Shown piece after piece: positions 49,709 through 61,369 of a stretch of DNA of 64,000 nucleotides; position 1 is the stretch's first letter, and every line of letters starts with the position of its first letter. Position numbers and translations under genes: made by a program. A model generated the notes under the pieces. The model was not told the origin of the DNA, ran no database searches, and saw only the letters and a program-made list of their open reading frames with translations. Origin of the DNA: Lithospermum erythrorhizon (taxonomy: Eukaryota; Streptophyta; Magnoliopsida; Boraginales; Boraginaceae); the NCBI GenBank assembly GCA_019722365.1, contig JADFUC010001747.1, positions 167,804 through 231,803 of the forward strand. The letters run 5' to 3'.

Positions 49709-52700
49709 TTAGAAGTATATCAGAAAGCGAAAGTTTGAGCGAAATTGCATAGATGAATTCATAATAGAACCACCTCCAGACTTGATGTGCACAGCATTCT
49801 TAGATTGTGCTGCCTTGAGATGAGATGCAACATCAGAAGGGGTAGCAATACGTGCCCCTGCAGCAACAGCAGTGGCTTTCACCATAGACTCAGGGCTCAG
49901 ACTCATTTTTGCAAGAGGTTGTTTGCTAGCTACCAGTGATTTTAATGATCCTGAAACTGCTGGATGTACAGCGCTCCCAGATGCAACATGTAAGCTTGTT
50001 CCTGCTGATTCACCAACAACCATTGAATCAGAATCTACTCTTTAAAGTTCTTCATATAAGAATCAAGAGAACTCAAAACAAGAAAAGTTCTCATGCAAAA
50101 TCGAAGCAAATAGTAAAATGAATAAAGCATTAAATACTTTAGCTCTGAGATAATCGAATGGTCTAGCGGTTGAGCTAGCAGCCCTTGATCCATGAGGTCA
50201 AGGGTTCGAGTCTCATATAGGGAAGGGGGGTTGGGAATGATAATAATCTTAAATAAAATAAAAAAATACTTCAGCTCTTCAACGATAGTTATTTGATTTA
50301 ATAAAAAAATAAACAAAGCACGCCATCGAATATAACCCTGAATTGTCTACGGTATATAAACCATTGTTTGAGAAATAAATTAGAATGAGAGCAAAAAACC
50401 ACTGACAGTAAAGACAATAGGAAAATATTTATAAATAGGATGAATTTCAACTGGAAACATATACAACTCCCTCCACTTCTATCCAACCGATTCACTTCAT
50501 GTAAAACTATGAAATACAATTATTAGAGTTAAAATTTCTACTTATCCTCAGATACTTGCACAGTAAAGGTTCGTGTGTACTGTGTACAAAGATGAAACTT
50601 TTTGTGAACTTAAAGGGACGCTGAACAGATAACATAAAGTACTTATTTAGAGATACAGTAATAACATTCTCTTAAGTTAAGAGTATTGGCTGATTACTAA
50701 AACAAGATTGGTCACTAACCCGCCTTAACCGTGGAAACAGACTTTAAGTTGTCCCCCATTGGCATATCAAGAGCACATAACATGGCATGGCGAGTGGCCA
50801 GTTGTTCTTCTGAAAGCTGCGAGCCAGGCCCCGAATTTATGTTTCCTTGTTTCTTTTTAAGAAAAGACCATCTCTGCACATACACAATAGTCCATACAAA
50901 TTAGTGAATTAAGAAATGAAAGTATTAATGAATGATAAAAAAAAAAATATCAGGCCAAGAAGGAGCTTAACTTTTATTGGCTTGACCATGATCACATAAG
51001 AAAGATATACTGAACAACTTTAACATATTTAACTTTACAATGCTACTCCGTTGCCGGGAATCGAACCCGGGAAACCTGGGCAATACCCAGACATCCTAAC
51101 CATGCTAGATAACAACGGATATCCATTATTTAGAGAAAATAATATTGGTTTTATGCCAAATGCTCAACTGAAAAACAATGGCAGAGCCAAGAATCCAGGT
51201 CTATAATTAGATAAGTTTGATGACCACGACTCTTAGATCTTATCAAAAGAATGCTATAATACAACATTGTTTAACCTATCTAAGGAAAGTCAAGTAGGAA
51301 CTTAGAGAAAACTTTGTCACGCTCATGAACTAAATGGTTAGTATGTTAGAAGACACAGTATACAAGTTAGTTCAAGTATAAGGCTGATATGATATTAATG
51401 TTCAAGTATAAGGCTGATATGATATTAATCTACCACTACTAGGCGAATTTGTTGCTGCATTCATAGTTACTTTACCTTATTCTGTGTGTCCCTCTCTATA
51501 TCTGGTAGGACAGAGTGACACACACATATAGAGAAAGGAGAGGGAGGGATAAATTCTGTAATGAGTATATAGTCAGCATTGTCTGTTCATTCAACGTTTT
51601 TTTAAGGTAAAAAATAGTTCAAATCTATATTGGCTTCCCATAGCATGAAATATCCAAATTTTAATTTACACAGAAGCCACTAAAAAATTGACGAAGGAAG
51701 AGGTGAGGGGAGGCATACACAGTTACCAACCTCACAATGAAATATTATGACACGGCAACATAAGAGAGCAATGCAAGCAGCAGAGTACCACTAATTTTGC
51801 CTGTACCTATAAGTTTTCTGTTCGGTCTCATTCATGCATACTTCTACCAAAAACGCACGGTCATTTAATATTACTAATTTACAAACAAACAAAAATCCAG
51901 TTCACTGCAGGAGGGTTATGGACTTAGTGACAAAAGAAAACACGAAAATGGCAAATTCTAACTAATTAATTATCTTCTCAATCAAGCTGGTCAGTCGTTT
52001 CACAAAATTTGTGCCGAAAACTACAGTAAAGAGAGGGAGGACTCAGTGTGTGATAAGGCCATCATCAGCTGTGAATTGATCAGAATAAGAAGGATCATGT
52101 AATTGAGGATAAACAGATAAAAAATAAACCTGCGACAGCTGGGCAGCTGTTCTATCTGTCTTATATGGTCCTTTTAATAGATTAGCCCAATTCCCTTCAC
52201 CATGTTTATGTACTGCTTCAACAAACTCTTTGTCTTCCTGTTCGGACCATCTTCTTTTCCGCTTATTAGCCCCATTGCCAGTAGCTGGTGCAATGATATC
52301 CAAATTCTCAGAACTGGTAACAGAAGGTAGTGGCTGTTTTTTAACTGTAATGGGTATAGTTATGTTTTTCCCTCGCATAGAACCAGAACATTGATGATTC
52401 GCTGAAGGAGTGCCGAATGCATGGCTCTGGGGTATATTTATTGTCAGTGGGGCCTTCACTATTGTACCATTAGTTCCATGGGCATCACTTGATAAACCAG
52501 ATGCAATTAATACCTGCCCACATAAATTCCATAGGATATAATTACAAAAATGGACTTTTACTAGACTCAATGAAGGAAACAATAACTCAAGGTAAGTAAA
52601 AAAGAACCACAGATTCCTCTGTAAATAACTCAAGTAAGAGTGGGAAGATATAAAATGGAAAAACCTACCAATACCCTGTAAATTGTACATAATCATACCA

Positions 52701-55115
52701 AGTATTATCGATATCTAACCTATTTCCCTGCTTGGTCTAACTTCTAAGATCAGCCAACAATAAAAAACTTAACATGCAGCTTTTAACAAACTACAAGAAA
52801 AATCTAAACTCGTGCACTAAAGAATGCAATGATTTGTCAGGTAAAATCAAGACAAAGATTAAGCAACTCTATGAGGAAAGACTAGAAACAAATGCAAAAT
52901 TCTCTCCCTTCCAAATATTTCGAGCATATCCACTAATTAGCTTCCCTTCTTTAATTAAAAAATTACCTTTACACATGCTGACGCCTCAGCCGAAGCTTCA
53001 GCACTTATGGCAGGAAAAGCTTCCAGTTCACATTCTAAATCACTGTCATCATCCTGCCATGAGAAAAAGATAGAAATATCAGTTCATACCTTTTGACTTT
53101 ATAAATGATGTTCATATAGTCTAACATACTGCAATCATTAAACAAAGAGGTATTCAGATCACACAAATTGTTACAGAGTCTATGTGCAACCAGAACAGCC
53201 ATAAAATAATTGGATTAACACTTAACTGAGTCTTCACACTACTTTTCAACAAAAGAAAACAAAGTTATTAAATCCAAAATCCAAATTAGCCGATTAGGTC
53301 TCTGCACATGGTCAAGCTTTCACAACAATCAGATAGAAGTGCATATTCTCATTTCTTCAGATGACTATGTGTCCAAGCACGACAATAAAATAAAATGATA
53401 TTTTAGCTCTTACAACTGGTTCCCATAGATTATCTATCAATAGTCACTCATTTGGTCTTATAACTAGATCCACCACTACAACCAACAGTACTAATGATTA
53501 AACCTGTAATCTAAAACCATATATAAGTTATTCATTACTCCTGTATTGGCTATCCAACCAAACAGCATACAGAAATCTCAAAGTTCTAAGTATTATATAA
53601 TAACAGTATACAATTAAAATCTCCATTAGATATGCACATGATGACCACAAATACATAAATATACATATATAAATGCCTGAAAATGTAATTCCTATCAAAA
53701 TACTTCCATCCTGGAAAGATTGTCCAGTTTTAAATTATTATGTTTGAATATTTCAATTTTGATCTCAAATATTTTTATACTCCGTAATGTAGTAAAATAT
53801 ATTAAATGCTAGCATTGTTTTATGTACTATACTATTAACATGATAATTTGATTCAAAATCGAACATGAGTCAATTAAAGATACAAAGTTCGTTAATTTGA
53901 ACCATTGGAAACCAAACTGGACAATCTTTTCGGGATGGAGTGACTATAATAGATAAAACACAATAAATGATCTTGAGGAGATATACAAACCAAAAGTTGT
54001 GCTCCGTGGTCAACTCCTTTGAGTAAAGACTCTTGGTAAGCCAAATGGCGCCAAAGCATTTGGTACTCTCTGGCATTAGTAATACCGGTCTCCGTCTTCC
54101 TCACCATCTTATTCCAATCAATCTTCACACCCTGCACTTGCGCCACTTCTTGCAACAATGCCAACACAGTGGTTGCCGAATACCTTCACAATTATAAAAA
54201 AAAATTATTTTCTATATGAAATAAACAAAAAATAAAGAAAATGAATTCCCACTAGATAGATAAATTATTACTACCTCCATCCCGAAAAGATAGTCGACTT
54301 TCATTTTCAATTGTCAAATAAAAAAAAATTTACACCCTTAATTGACATACATAACTATTGTTCGAATCAAAATGATAATGTAGATACTAAAGAAGGTTAA
54401 AAACACTGTTTTTTAGACCAAATATTATTCACATAAAATTTAAAGCCAACCGTTAACATTCAAAACTGGACAATCTTTTTGGGATGGACGTAGTATTACT
54501 CTACACACAAATTATTTTCTACATTAAATATATAGTCTAGTCTAGTTTGATTTTCGATGATCAAATTAACAAACTTTACCATATTAATTGACATATATAA
54601 CTATAATATGAATCAAATTAATAATGACAATAGTAACCAAGGTTAAAAACATCCTTTTTAATATATTTTTCACCAAAAATATTACACAAAAAAAAAACCA
54701 ACCTTTAACATTAAAAATTGAAATCTTTTTTTTAGATGAAGGGAGTATTTTAATCAAAATGACAATGTCAATACTAAACAACGTTAAAACTACAATTTTT
54801 TTTATATTTTTTTCACCAAATATTACACAACAATTTTTTTAAAAACCCAACCTTCAAAATTCAAAACTGGACAATTATTTAGGGACAAAGTGAGTACAGT
54901 AGAAACTCTTTAAATTAATAAACTCTTTAAATAGTACATTTTTTTATCCCGACATTAAAAAACTCTTTAAATTAATAATCGATAAATTAATAAATTTCAC
55001 AAGTCCGACAATATTAATTTATAGAGTTTTTAGTGTCTTACCTTTGGAGAAGAATTGCAGTATTTTCTTCAGTAATGAAGCGTTTTTTGGGTTTATTTGA
55101 TGATTTTGAAACCAT
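49709..55115 (-). CDS. MYB/SANT-like homeodomain-superfamily protein, possibly 3'-truncated
   Basis: Proposed exons on the minus strand: 55115-55042, 54183-53991, 53053-52967, 52513-52130, 50873-50720 and 50034-49709, giving 405 residues with all junctions in frame. The N-terminus (MVSKSSNKPKKRFITEEN) leads into an N-terminal helical segment with SATTVLALLQEVAQVQGVKI and AREYQMLWRHLAYQ. An acidic run, DDDSDLECELEAFP, follows, then a MYB-type domain at about residues 204-255 (KRKRRWSEQEDKEFVEAVHK...NWANLLK...DRTAAQLSQRW). The order matches plant homeodomain-like proteins such as Arabidopsis At1g58220/At1g09710, of poorly known nuclear function. The last exon runs past the conserved VKATAVAAGARIATPSD and AQSKNAVHI, then ends in FRSNFRFLIYF, which does not look like the family C-terminus. 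The relatives are, as I recall, longer, so the 3' exons may be lost. The introns are rich in insertions. Confidence 0.8.
50132..50278 (+). mobile_element. tRNA-derived SINE with 15-bp target-site duplication, in an intron
   Basis: The direct repeats aaatactttagctct (50132-50146) and aaatacttcagctct (50264-50278) differ at one base and flank a 117-bp unit. The unit starts gagataatcgaatggtctag, has an A-box-like tggtctagcggt and a box B ggttcgagtctc, and ends in an A-rich tail (aaataaaataaaaa). These are the hallmarks of a SINE moved by LINE machinery. It lies between the last two exons of the MYB-like gene, in the opposite orientation to it. Confidence 0.85.
51046..51119 (-). tRNA. tRNA-Glu-like gene with anticodon ATT
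   Basis: On the minus strand the 74 bases fold into a full cloverleaf: acceptor TCCGTTG with CAACGGA, D-arm ATCT/GGAT, anticodon stem TCTGG/CCAGG, and T-arm CCGGG-TTCGATT-CCCGG; the discriminator is G. The body matches plant tRNA-Glu, which I recall as TCCGTTGT...CCGGGTTCGATTCCCGG...CAACGGA. The seven-base anticodon loop, however, reads GTATTGC, so positions 34-36 are ATT (Asn type) instead of CTC or TTC. It is either a pseudogene or a recoded tRNA. It lies in an intron of the MYB-like gene, on the same strand. No T-run terminator is seen just after it. Confidence 0.75.
51370..51429 (+). repeat. Perfect 30-bp tandem duplication
   Basis: The 30-mer that starts gttcaagtataaggctgata is present twice with no differences, at 51370-51399 and 51400-51429. 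It lies in an intron of the MYB-like gene. Perfect identity suggests a recent event and possible length polymorphism. Confidence 0.95.
53699..53943. mobile_element. Stowaway-like MITE in intron 2 of the MYB-like gene
   Basis: Left end atacttccatcctggaaaga, followed by ttgtccagtttt; right end aaactggacaatcttttcgg then gatggagtgac. The inverted ends match over about 30 bases. It is about 245 bp long and non-coding. Confidence 0.8.
54269..54496. mobile_element. Stowaway-like MITE in intron 1 of the MYB-like gene
   Basis: Left end actacctccatcccgaaaag then atagtcgactttc; right end caaaactggacaatcttttt then gggatggacgtagtatt. It is about 228 bp long and belongs to the same family as the element at 53699. 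Confidence 0.8.
54525..54895. repeat. Further decayed MITE copies next to the previous element
   Basis: Two partial units follow directly. The first holds gattttcgatgatcaaatta and attaattgacatatataact (near 54550-54602) and ends near 54747 in tagatgaagggagta. The second repeats aaaatgacaatgtcaatact (54758-54777) and ends in caaaactggacaattattta (near 54860-54880). They are tandem or nested relics of the same MITE family. Confidence 0.55.
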
Positions 55116-55193
55116 TGTTTAACCCAATTCTTTATTTACTGTAAATTTGATTCTTGAGGAGTTTGAAGAGTGAGAAATTAGGGGGGGTTTAGG

Positions 55194-55231
55194 AGAGAGA
55201 GAGAGGGAGAGGGAGAGAGAGAGAGAGATAC
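55194..55231 (-). repeat. (GA)n run upstream of the MYB-like start codon
   Basis: A run of GA/GGGA units (gagagagagagagggagagg and onward) lies about 80-115 bases upstream of the ATG at 55115. On the gene strand it is a (CT)n tract, common in plant 5' UTRs and core promoters. Confidence 0.85.
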
Positions 55232-57690
55232 GGAGAGAGATGGGGGGAAGTCAACGGGGTGATTGCCGCTTGGGGCTCAAGGAACAATTGTCGGTTTCGT
55301 TTTGCCAATTTCCTAAGGAGGAGTATTTTTTTTTTTTTTGATAATTATCGATGATTTTATTTCACAAGAAATAAAAAATTATAAATTTTATTAAAGTAAT
55401 AGAATTGCGTATGGTATGATTCAACTATCAGCATAAAGAAAGCATCTGATCCCCAACAATCGTCATCGTGGAGATTCATGTGACCAATCCCCAACGTTTT
55501 AGCAATTTATCGGATGAAGAAAATTGTCGGTGGTTATCTCCGGTGCCTCCTCGAAGTCAATGTTATAGGCGATGAAAGCGTTTTTAAAATACATATAACC
55601 AGGCTTGTCATTTTTTAAAAATGGCCAATTTCCTAGTCTTGTATTCTTGTCAATCCATCAAAATTTATTGGAGATTTTGTTTTTGTTTTGGAGAAATGGG
55701 GTAAAAGATCAGTCACGTCTCACGGTTTTAAAGTTTTAGAAGGTGGGAAATGTATTTTGATGAAAATAGAATTTGTTTTAGATTAAACTAGCAGACGAAG
55801 CGTATTGATGGGGGTGGACTGGAGTAGCGAGGTGGGATGATTTTCTAACGTTGGTGATCAAAATAGGACCTTCTCGAATTAGAGTGTCGAATTTGACAAT
55901 TTTTTTGAATCGTGAATGGTCTTTCAAACCATTTACCCATTTTTCTTTGGAATGCAAAAATTTATTTGTTCTTTATAGGGTGTAAATGAATCGAACTCTA
56001 CCGAACTTTATTGGGGTTAAAGGTCGGAGTTCGAGGCTATAACAATTAGAAAGTCATTTCGACTCGACAGAGCAGACAGAAATATTTGATCTTCGATTTG
56101 GTTTGAAAAAGATGAAGGTTCGAAGTTCAAACGAAAATTCGAATTTTCATAATAAAATAAGAAAACAAATTACAATTCTATATGATTCGAGTTGAACTCG
56201 AACTACATTGAACGGACTTGTTTCTCAAGCCGAATCAAGTTTTCATGTTCTTTTTCAGAGCTAGTCATAGATGTTTCAATGTTTCAGTCGAAGTGGACAT
56301 TAAAATTCTGAATAGATCAACTTGTCTCCAAAATAGGAAAAGTCATATATTGACTTCATCAAAATTGTTTTATACTAGAGGCTATTAGCTCTTGTCAAAA
56401 CATTAGAAATTAGACACAGAAAATTGAAAGACTCAAAGACTAAAGATCCTATAAAAAAAGCTCAATTTCTTATATTTAAAATTGGGCTAAAGGCCTTAGC
56501 GCCCATTGGTTTATTTTCAATAATCGCTTCTGCACACTCTATAATTGGAGGGTCTATTTCCACCCATTCTGAGAGCTTTAATAATGAGAAATTCTACCCA
56601 TTCATGCATTGGCGCTATAGTTTGACCCGTTAATTAATTCTATTGGGGTATTGTAGTAAATATTTTTCAAGAATATACCCTTAGTTGTAATTCGAAATAT
56701 GCTGAGACAAATTTAACAATAATAAAACTTATTAAAACCCTAAATCAATCCCCCCCCAATTGATTAAACCTAAACAATGTGATTTGCACAAATTCGTTCC
56801 CCCATTCAATTGACCTAATTCCAATCCTTCAAATGTCGAAATCTAATTGAACTACCTAGCGTAAATCTATTTAAATCAGTGTGGTAGAAATAGAGAAAAT
56901 TGTGTATTGAAAATATTATGATAAAATTTAGCATAAAATTTGTCTCCGCGCAAAACGATGTCGTATGAGGATCTTTTCATATGTCCAACGCCAAGGGTAA
57001 GTTTTTATTGAAACTTTCTTAATTTCTTAATTTTGAAGTGTATTGATTGTTTGGTTCCATTGTTGGTTGGAGTTTGGTAGTGGACATGGTTGGATGGATT
57101 GGACGGATAGAGCTTATGGTAATTCGCTTTCCCAGTGTAATGGTGGATGATTTGATGTAATTGAGGTGTTGTTGAAGGAAAAAAAATGAAGAAATTGCAC
57201 AACTTTGGATGGATAATGATCGAATTGCAGCAAGACTTATTGTAGAAAAGAAGCGCACCAAGTGTTTGACAAAATACCTCAATGGCAGTTTCATTGTAGT
57301 TGTTGGCCTTCTTATCAACTTCTTCTTTTCTAGGGGCAATGAAATAGATGTATGATGTACCATTGTAGTTGTTGGCAGTTTCATTGTAGTTGTTGGTCTA
57401 CTTAGCTAATGTATGAATATTGAATGTTGATCTACTTATCTAATGTATGAATGTTGAAAGTTATAATTATTGGTCTACTTATCCATTTATTAATGTTATG
57501 AATGTTTCAGTATTACTTGAACTAATATGAGTGTTCAAAAGTACGAATTTTGTGTTAGCAATTAACATTAACAAAAGGTAGATGGTGCAAACCATAATAA
57601 TCATTGACATTGTCTCAAAAATAGCACCAAATTGCTCAAAATGACATAACCATTCTAAACACTGAAATTGTCTTAAAAGAAATTACACAT
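55232..57690. other. Spacer with a short local repeat, no gene seen
   Basis: Upstream flank of the MYB-like gene and AT-rich DNA. A Thr- and Ser-rich minus-strand frame at 57019-57384 looks like a reading of low-complexity DNA and resembles no known protein. No RNA gene or confirmed element was found. Confidence 0.45.
57285..57475 (+). repeat. Short tandem-like repeats
   Basis: The word cattgtagttgttgg occurs three times (near 57291, 57361 and 57383), and ctacttatctaatgtatgaa recurs in variants just after. It is a small local amplification. Confidence 0.65.
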
Positions 57691-59000
57691 TGTGCATTAA
57701 CGATAGTACTTATTTTTGACACACATGAAAGAAGAACATGTTGGTGTTTCTAACGTATAAATAATATTCTAATAATACTAGGATCTGAGATTCCATGATG
57801 AAACTACTAGTTGCATAAACAATAATTAAAGAGATAGAAATATGTACATTTCTCACAGAATAATCGAGAATAAGCGGCAGAATAGTGTGATAAGTCCCCG
57901 AGCATCCAAAGCGGGAATGCACATGGGGTATCCCACACCCGATAGCGAGCAATCCCTCAAAATTTTACTAGAACTCCTTTAAAATATTAAGCTGATGAAG
58001 TTGGAAAAATGAAGGTTTTCTCCGCCTACTAGTCGACTAAGAGGAAGGGAGAGAGAGAACTTTTGCCTTTCACTATTTCTTAAAGGAGAAGTGAATACCA
58101 AAAGTAAAAATGAGTAATTTTTCATCTCCAAAAAGTGGCCTTTATATAAGCACAAAAATTCCTACTTTTTAGGCCCTCAAAGAGAAGTGGCAAAAACTCT
58201 TTCACCTTCTACCTTATGTTGAAGTGATCGAGGCATTGGGCAGGTTCCAGAACCTTGCCTCTTATCCCTAAATCGAGGCATCTCGTATTGGATAAGGAAC
58301 ATTACATTCACATCCCTATCCTATTTTAGTCAAACATGGAGTGTTTTTCCATGATTGGAATTTTGGCCCGATGTTCTTACTCTGATTCTATTTTAAACCC
58401 CGGCGGTTATACTTAAATTATGACTTGATTTAGATTGTATGTGTGTGACCTCTTGGGCTCGATTAGCCAAAGCCATATACCGCTAAATATTAGCGAACAT
58501 TGTTGTTATTATATTGATTATGAGGCGGACCTAGCAGTAATCCGTATTCATAATCCTATATTAATCCTTGTCCAGTACTAACATGAACATTGTCATACAA
58601 TCTAACATATATAAGAACTTAACTTAATTAAGTAAATAGGTTGTACAATCAAATTGATCAACGGGCATTATTTCAAATATCTCTTATTTCCGGCTCATTT
58701 GCCACGGGCGATTACTTGTATCGATGATTCATTAAATCTTTGGTTTCCAACAGTCGAGCTATGATAAGATTATTGTCACTAAACTCTCGCAACTGTAGTT
58801 TTCTTGACTTCACGAATTAATGTGATATCCAACGCCCAAGATGGGTAGCAGTAGCCATTAATTCGCAATGCTCCAGGAAAACTGCGGCATATCGGTTGTA
58901 CAAATCCCAGCCTTGATTAATACGGTCTTCTATTCTTACATTTGTAGCATACCCAACACAAGCATTATTATAGTCTTCCTTTCACAAAAGGCGTTTGACA
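57691..59000 (+). repeat. Probable third copy (C) of the inverted-repeat family, LTR-like
   Basis: Weakly colinear with arm A at 30105: ctaggatctgagattcc (57778) with catccggatcctgg; acatttctcacagaataatc (57846) with aaaattcttacagagatgcg; and tgtgtgtgacctcttgggct (58440) with atgtgtgtgacacttaaggc (30800). On the minus strand it has GTGCTTATATAAAGGCC near 58142, followed by a leader with CTCTCTCTCCC, as in an LTR transcribed toward lower coordinates. This copy suggests that the family is an LTR or LTR-derived sequence. Confidence 0.45.
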
Positions 59001-61309
59001 AAGGTTAAAAAATACAAACTCTTGTAAAAAGAAATCCTGCCCACTTGTAGTCGAGAAAACTGTATAAGTTGTTAGGAATACTGCTTGGACATTTATATGA
59101 TATCTTCTAAGTTTGTCACTTTGGCGGTCACGTGTCGATCCTCGAAACTACTTCCAACATGCGTACCACTTGTGATTGATTAGAGTACACTCCTTTACGA
59201 TCCAGAAATGTGATCAGGACAACTAATGGCCGCTAGTCGTTTGGTGTTCGATTCGACCTAACTAGGGCGAGCGATCTTATTCTTTGCTACACCCGAACAC
59301 ACGCTCCATCATTGGAGGCGGAGATATATAGCGGATAGAGATCTAGAATCATCTGCGTCGGTTTGCAGAAAACTAACATCGGTGTAGGCTTTTGTACTAT
59401 GGCTATTCTTCATAAAAGTAGACATCTTTAGTTAACTTAAGTACTTAAGGATAACCTTTACGTATCAATGTGATTCACACGGACATGATTGATAGCGACA
59501 CTACGCTTTCAAAGCGTAAAGCAACGTGCGATGCGTATACCCGCGGCAGCATGCATTGAGATCAGGGCGGCGTATGGAGAGCTTTACTCATGCGCTTTAT
59601 CTCGATTTACGAGTGAGACTATCAGGGCTGACTCGGGGATATTACATGTTTCATGGGAGATTACCCTTCTTGAGTTTTCCATAAAGGAATCTGTACAAAA
59701 ACTTATGATATAAGTGTTTTAGCTAGAGATCGATGAGCCTCTTTTGAGCGATTCCTATGTATCTTGATTCCAAAGAATGTATTGGGCTTCTCTAGATCGC
59801 TTCGTTGAAATATTTGCATAGCCATTAACTTTGAATTACTTTCAGTATAGGTATGTCGTTTCAATTATTAGCGTAATAAATACACATACTTGGGACCATG
59901 CATGCAATATGTCCTTTAACCTTCTTAAATACACAAGAATCTTAACTTACGTTTCTAGCAAATTCAAAACATTTGATTGCTTACATTCAAATGAAGATTC
60001 CAAGTATTGAATAATGGGATTCCATTCGAACCTATTTTTTGAAGATAACAAATTGTTTAATCGAACTAATCCGTTTAGGTAGAACATGTATTCGAGGTTA
60101 TTCTAAATAAGTTTAAATTACTTTAAAATTGTTGATCGGAAGTTCGGAGGCTCGTGGTAATTGAAACCAAGCCTTAAAACCTTCGAGCTCGTATTCTTTA
60201 TAGGCGTTGTAAGGGAAACTCTTTTTTAAGTATTTTGTCGTTTTAAATTTGTGAGTATAGACTTTTGCCATTTAAACTTTATTGTGTTTGGAAAAAGCGA
60301 AGGTCCGTAGTTTAGTCTTAGTATAGATTGATTCGTAGTTAGAAGTGCCGTGCAAATGGTATGTGGCGTTGTTTAGAGAATTAGCTTAAGCAATCGTTAT
60401 TTTAAATGACACTATGAACCCGAGACCCGCCGGGGAGGTCTCGGGTGTGATAGTCGAACCCGCCCGAGACCCCGGGTCTCGATAGGGTCCCGATGATGAA
60501 GACCACGGACACCACCGTAAAGATGCGAGCGGGCTTATAGCCGTTGCCACGAATCCATTGAGGCTCATCGAGACGGTCTCGATAGGGTCCTGATGCGAGG
60601 AGCAACTTTGACTCAAAATTTGTGCACTATATAAGCCCTACTATTTAAAACCTAAATAACTTTTTATTCTTTAAAACCTAATTTAGAGCATTTATTTCTT
60701 GGATAAGCAAAAGGCAAAAGTCATAACTCTGCATTTATTACTACATAATCTTTGTGAGAGTTTCCTAGTTATTCTTGACAATTCAATTCTTTCTCAAGCG
60801 TTTATTGTTTTGGTAGAAATCCTTATTGTGGGAAGCATAGGGTTACTATTCTGGGTTGAGTAGTACTTTTGAAATCCTAAGAGTGTGTTCTTGGGTTTCC
60901 CCGATCTAGGTTGATTGGGAGTTACAATCCTTAGCGGGTGGCCAGGTGGATTTAGCGTAGGCTAAGTGTTTGATAGGCTTGAGAGAAGTTGCTTGTGTAA
61001 TCAAACATTTTAACTGACTGATTATCTTTGCCCGAAATCCGAGGTTGAAAGCCGGCGGTCGGCGATGGGGAACGGCTCGCTAATGTCTTGTGTATTGTTT
61101 CTTCTTCGCCTCTTTACTTTAAGTCATCATTATATTATTACTAATCATCTTTGTTGTTTTATTGTTGACTAATCATTCTCGAGTTTAGTTATCGGGTTAG
61201 AAGCAATATTTCTTCGTATTTTGTAATTCCCTTTATTGAAATTAAAACTCAAAGAATAATTTAGCGTAAAACATATTCACCCCCTCTAAGGGTTGAATCT
61301 AGGCTAACA
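59001..61309 (+). mobile_element. 5' LTR region of a Ty1/copia element (left end not fixed)
   Basis: The right end is clear: ccctctaagggttgaatcta ... ggctaaca at 61309, directly before the primer-binding site. A TATA-like actatataagccc lies at about 60627. Around 60415-60600 there is a GC-rich tract with repeated gagacc/ggtctcg and two copies of tctcgatagggtcc. I could not fix the left end of the LTR, so this region may also include older repeat DNA. Confidence 0.5.
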
Positions 61310-61312
61310 ATT

Positions 61313-61325
61313 TGGTATCGAGCTG
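61313..61325 (+). promoter_or_regulatory. Primer-binding site (initiator tRNA-Met type)
   Basis: tggtatcgagctg, four bases after the LTR end, is close to the usual plant copia site TGGTATCAGAGC, which pairs with the 3' end of initiator tRNA-Met and primes minus-strand DNA synthesis. Confidence 0.8.
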
Positions 61326-61369
61326 GTGTTACACGTAATTAAGCTTAAAATCTTGCTGAAAAAAGATCA

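Noticed and set aside
50147..50230. Functional tRNA gene in place of the SINE head
   Set aside because: The A and B boxes are present, but no acceptor stem pairs, and the A-rich tail and target-site duplication show a SINE.
57019..57384. 121-codon Thr/Ser-rich minus-strand frame
   Set aside because: Composition follows the low-complexity repeats on the + strand, and no domain is recognisable.
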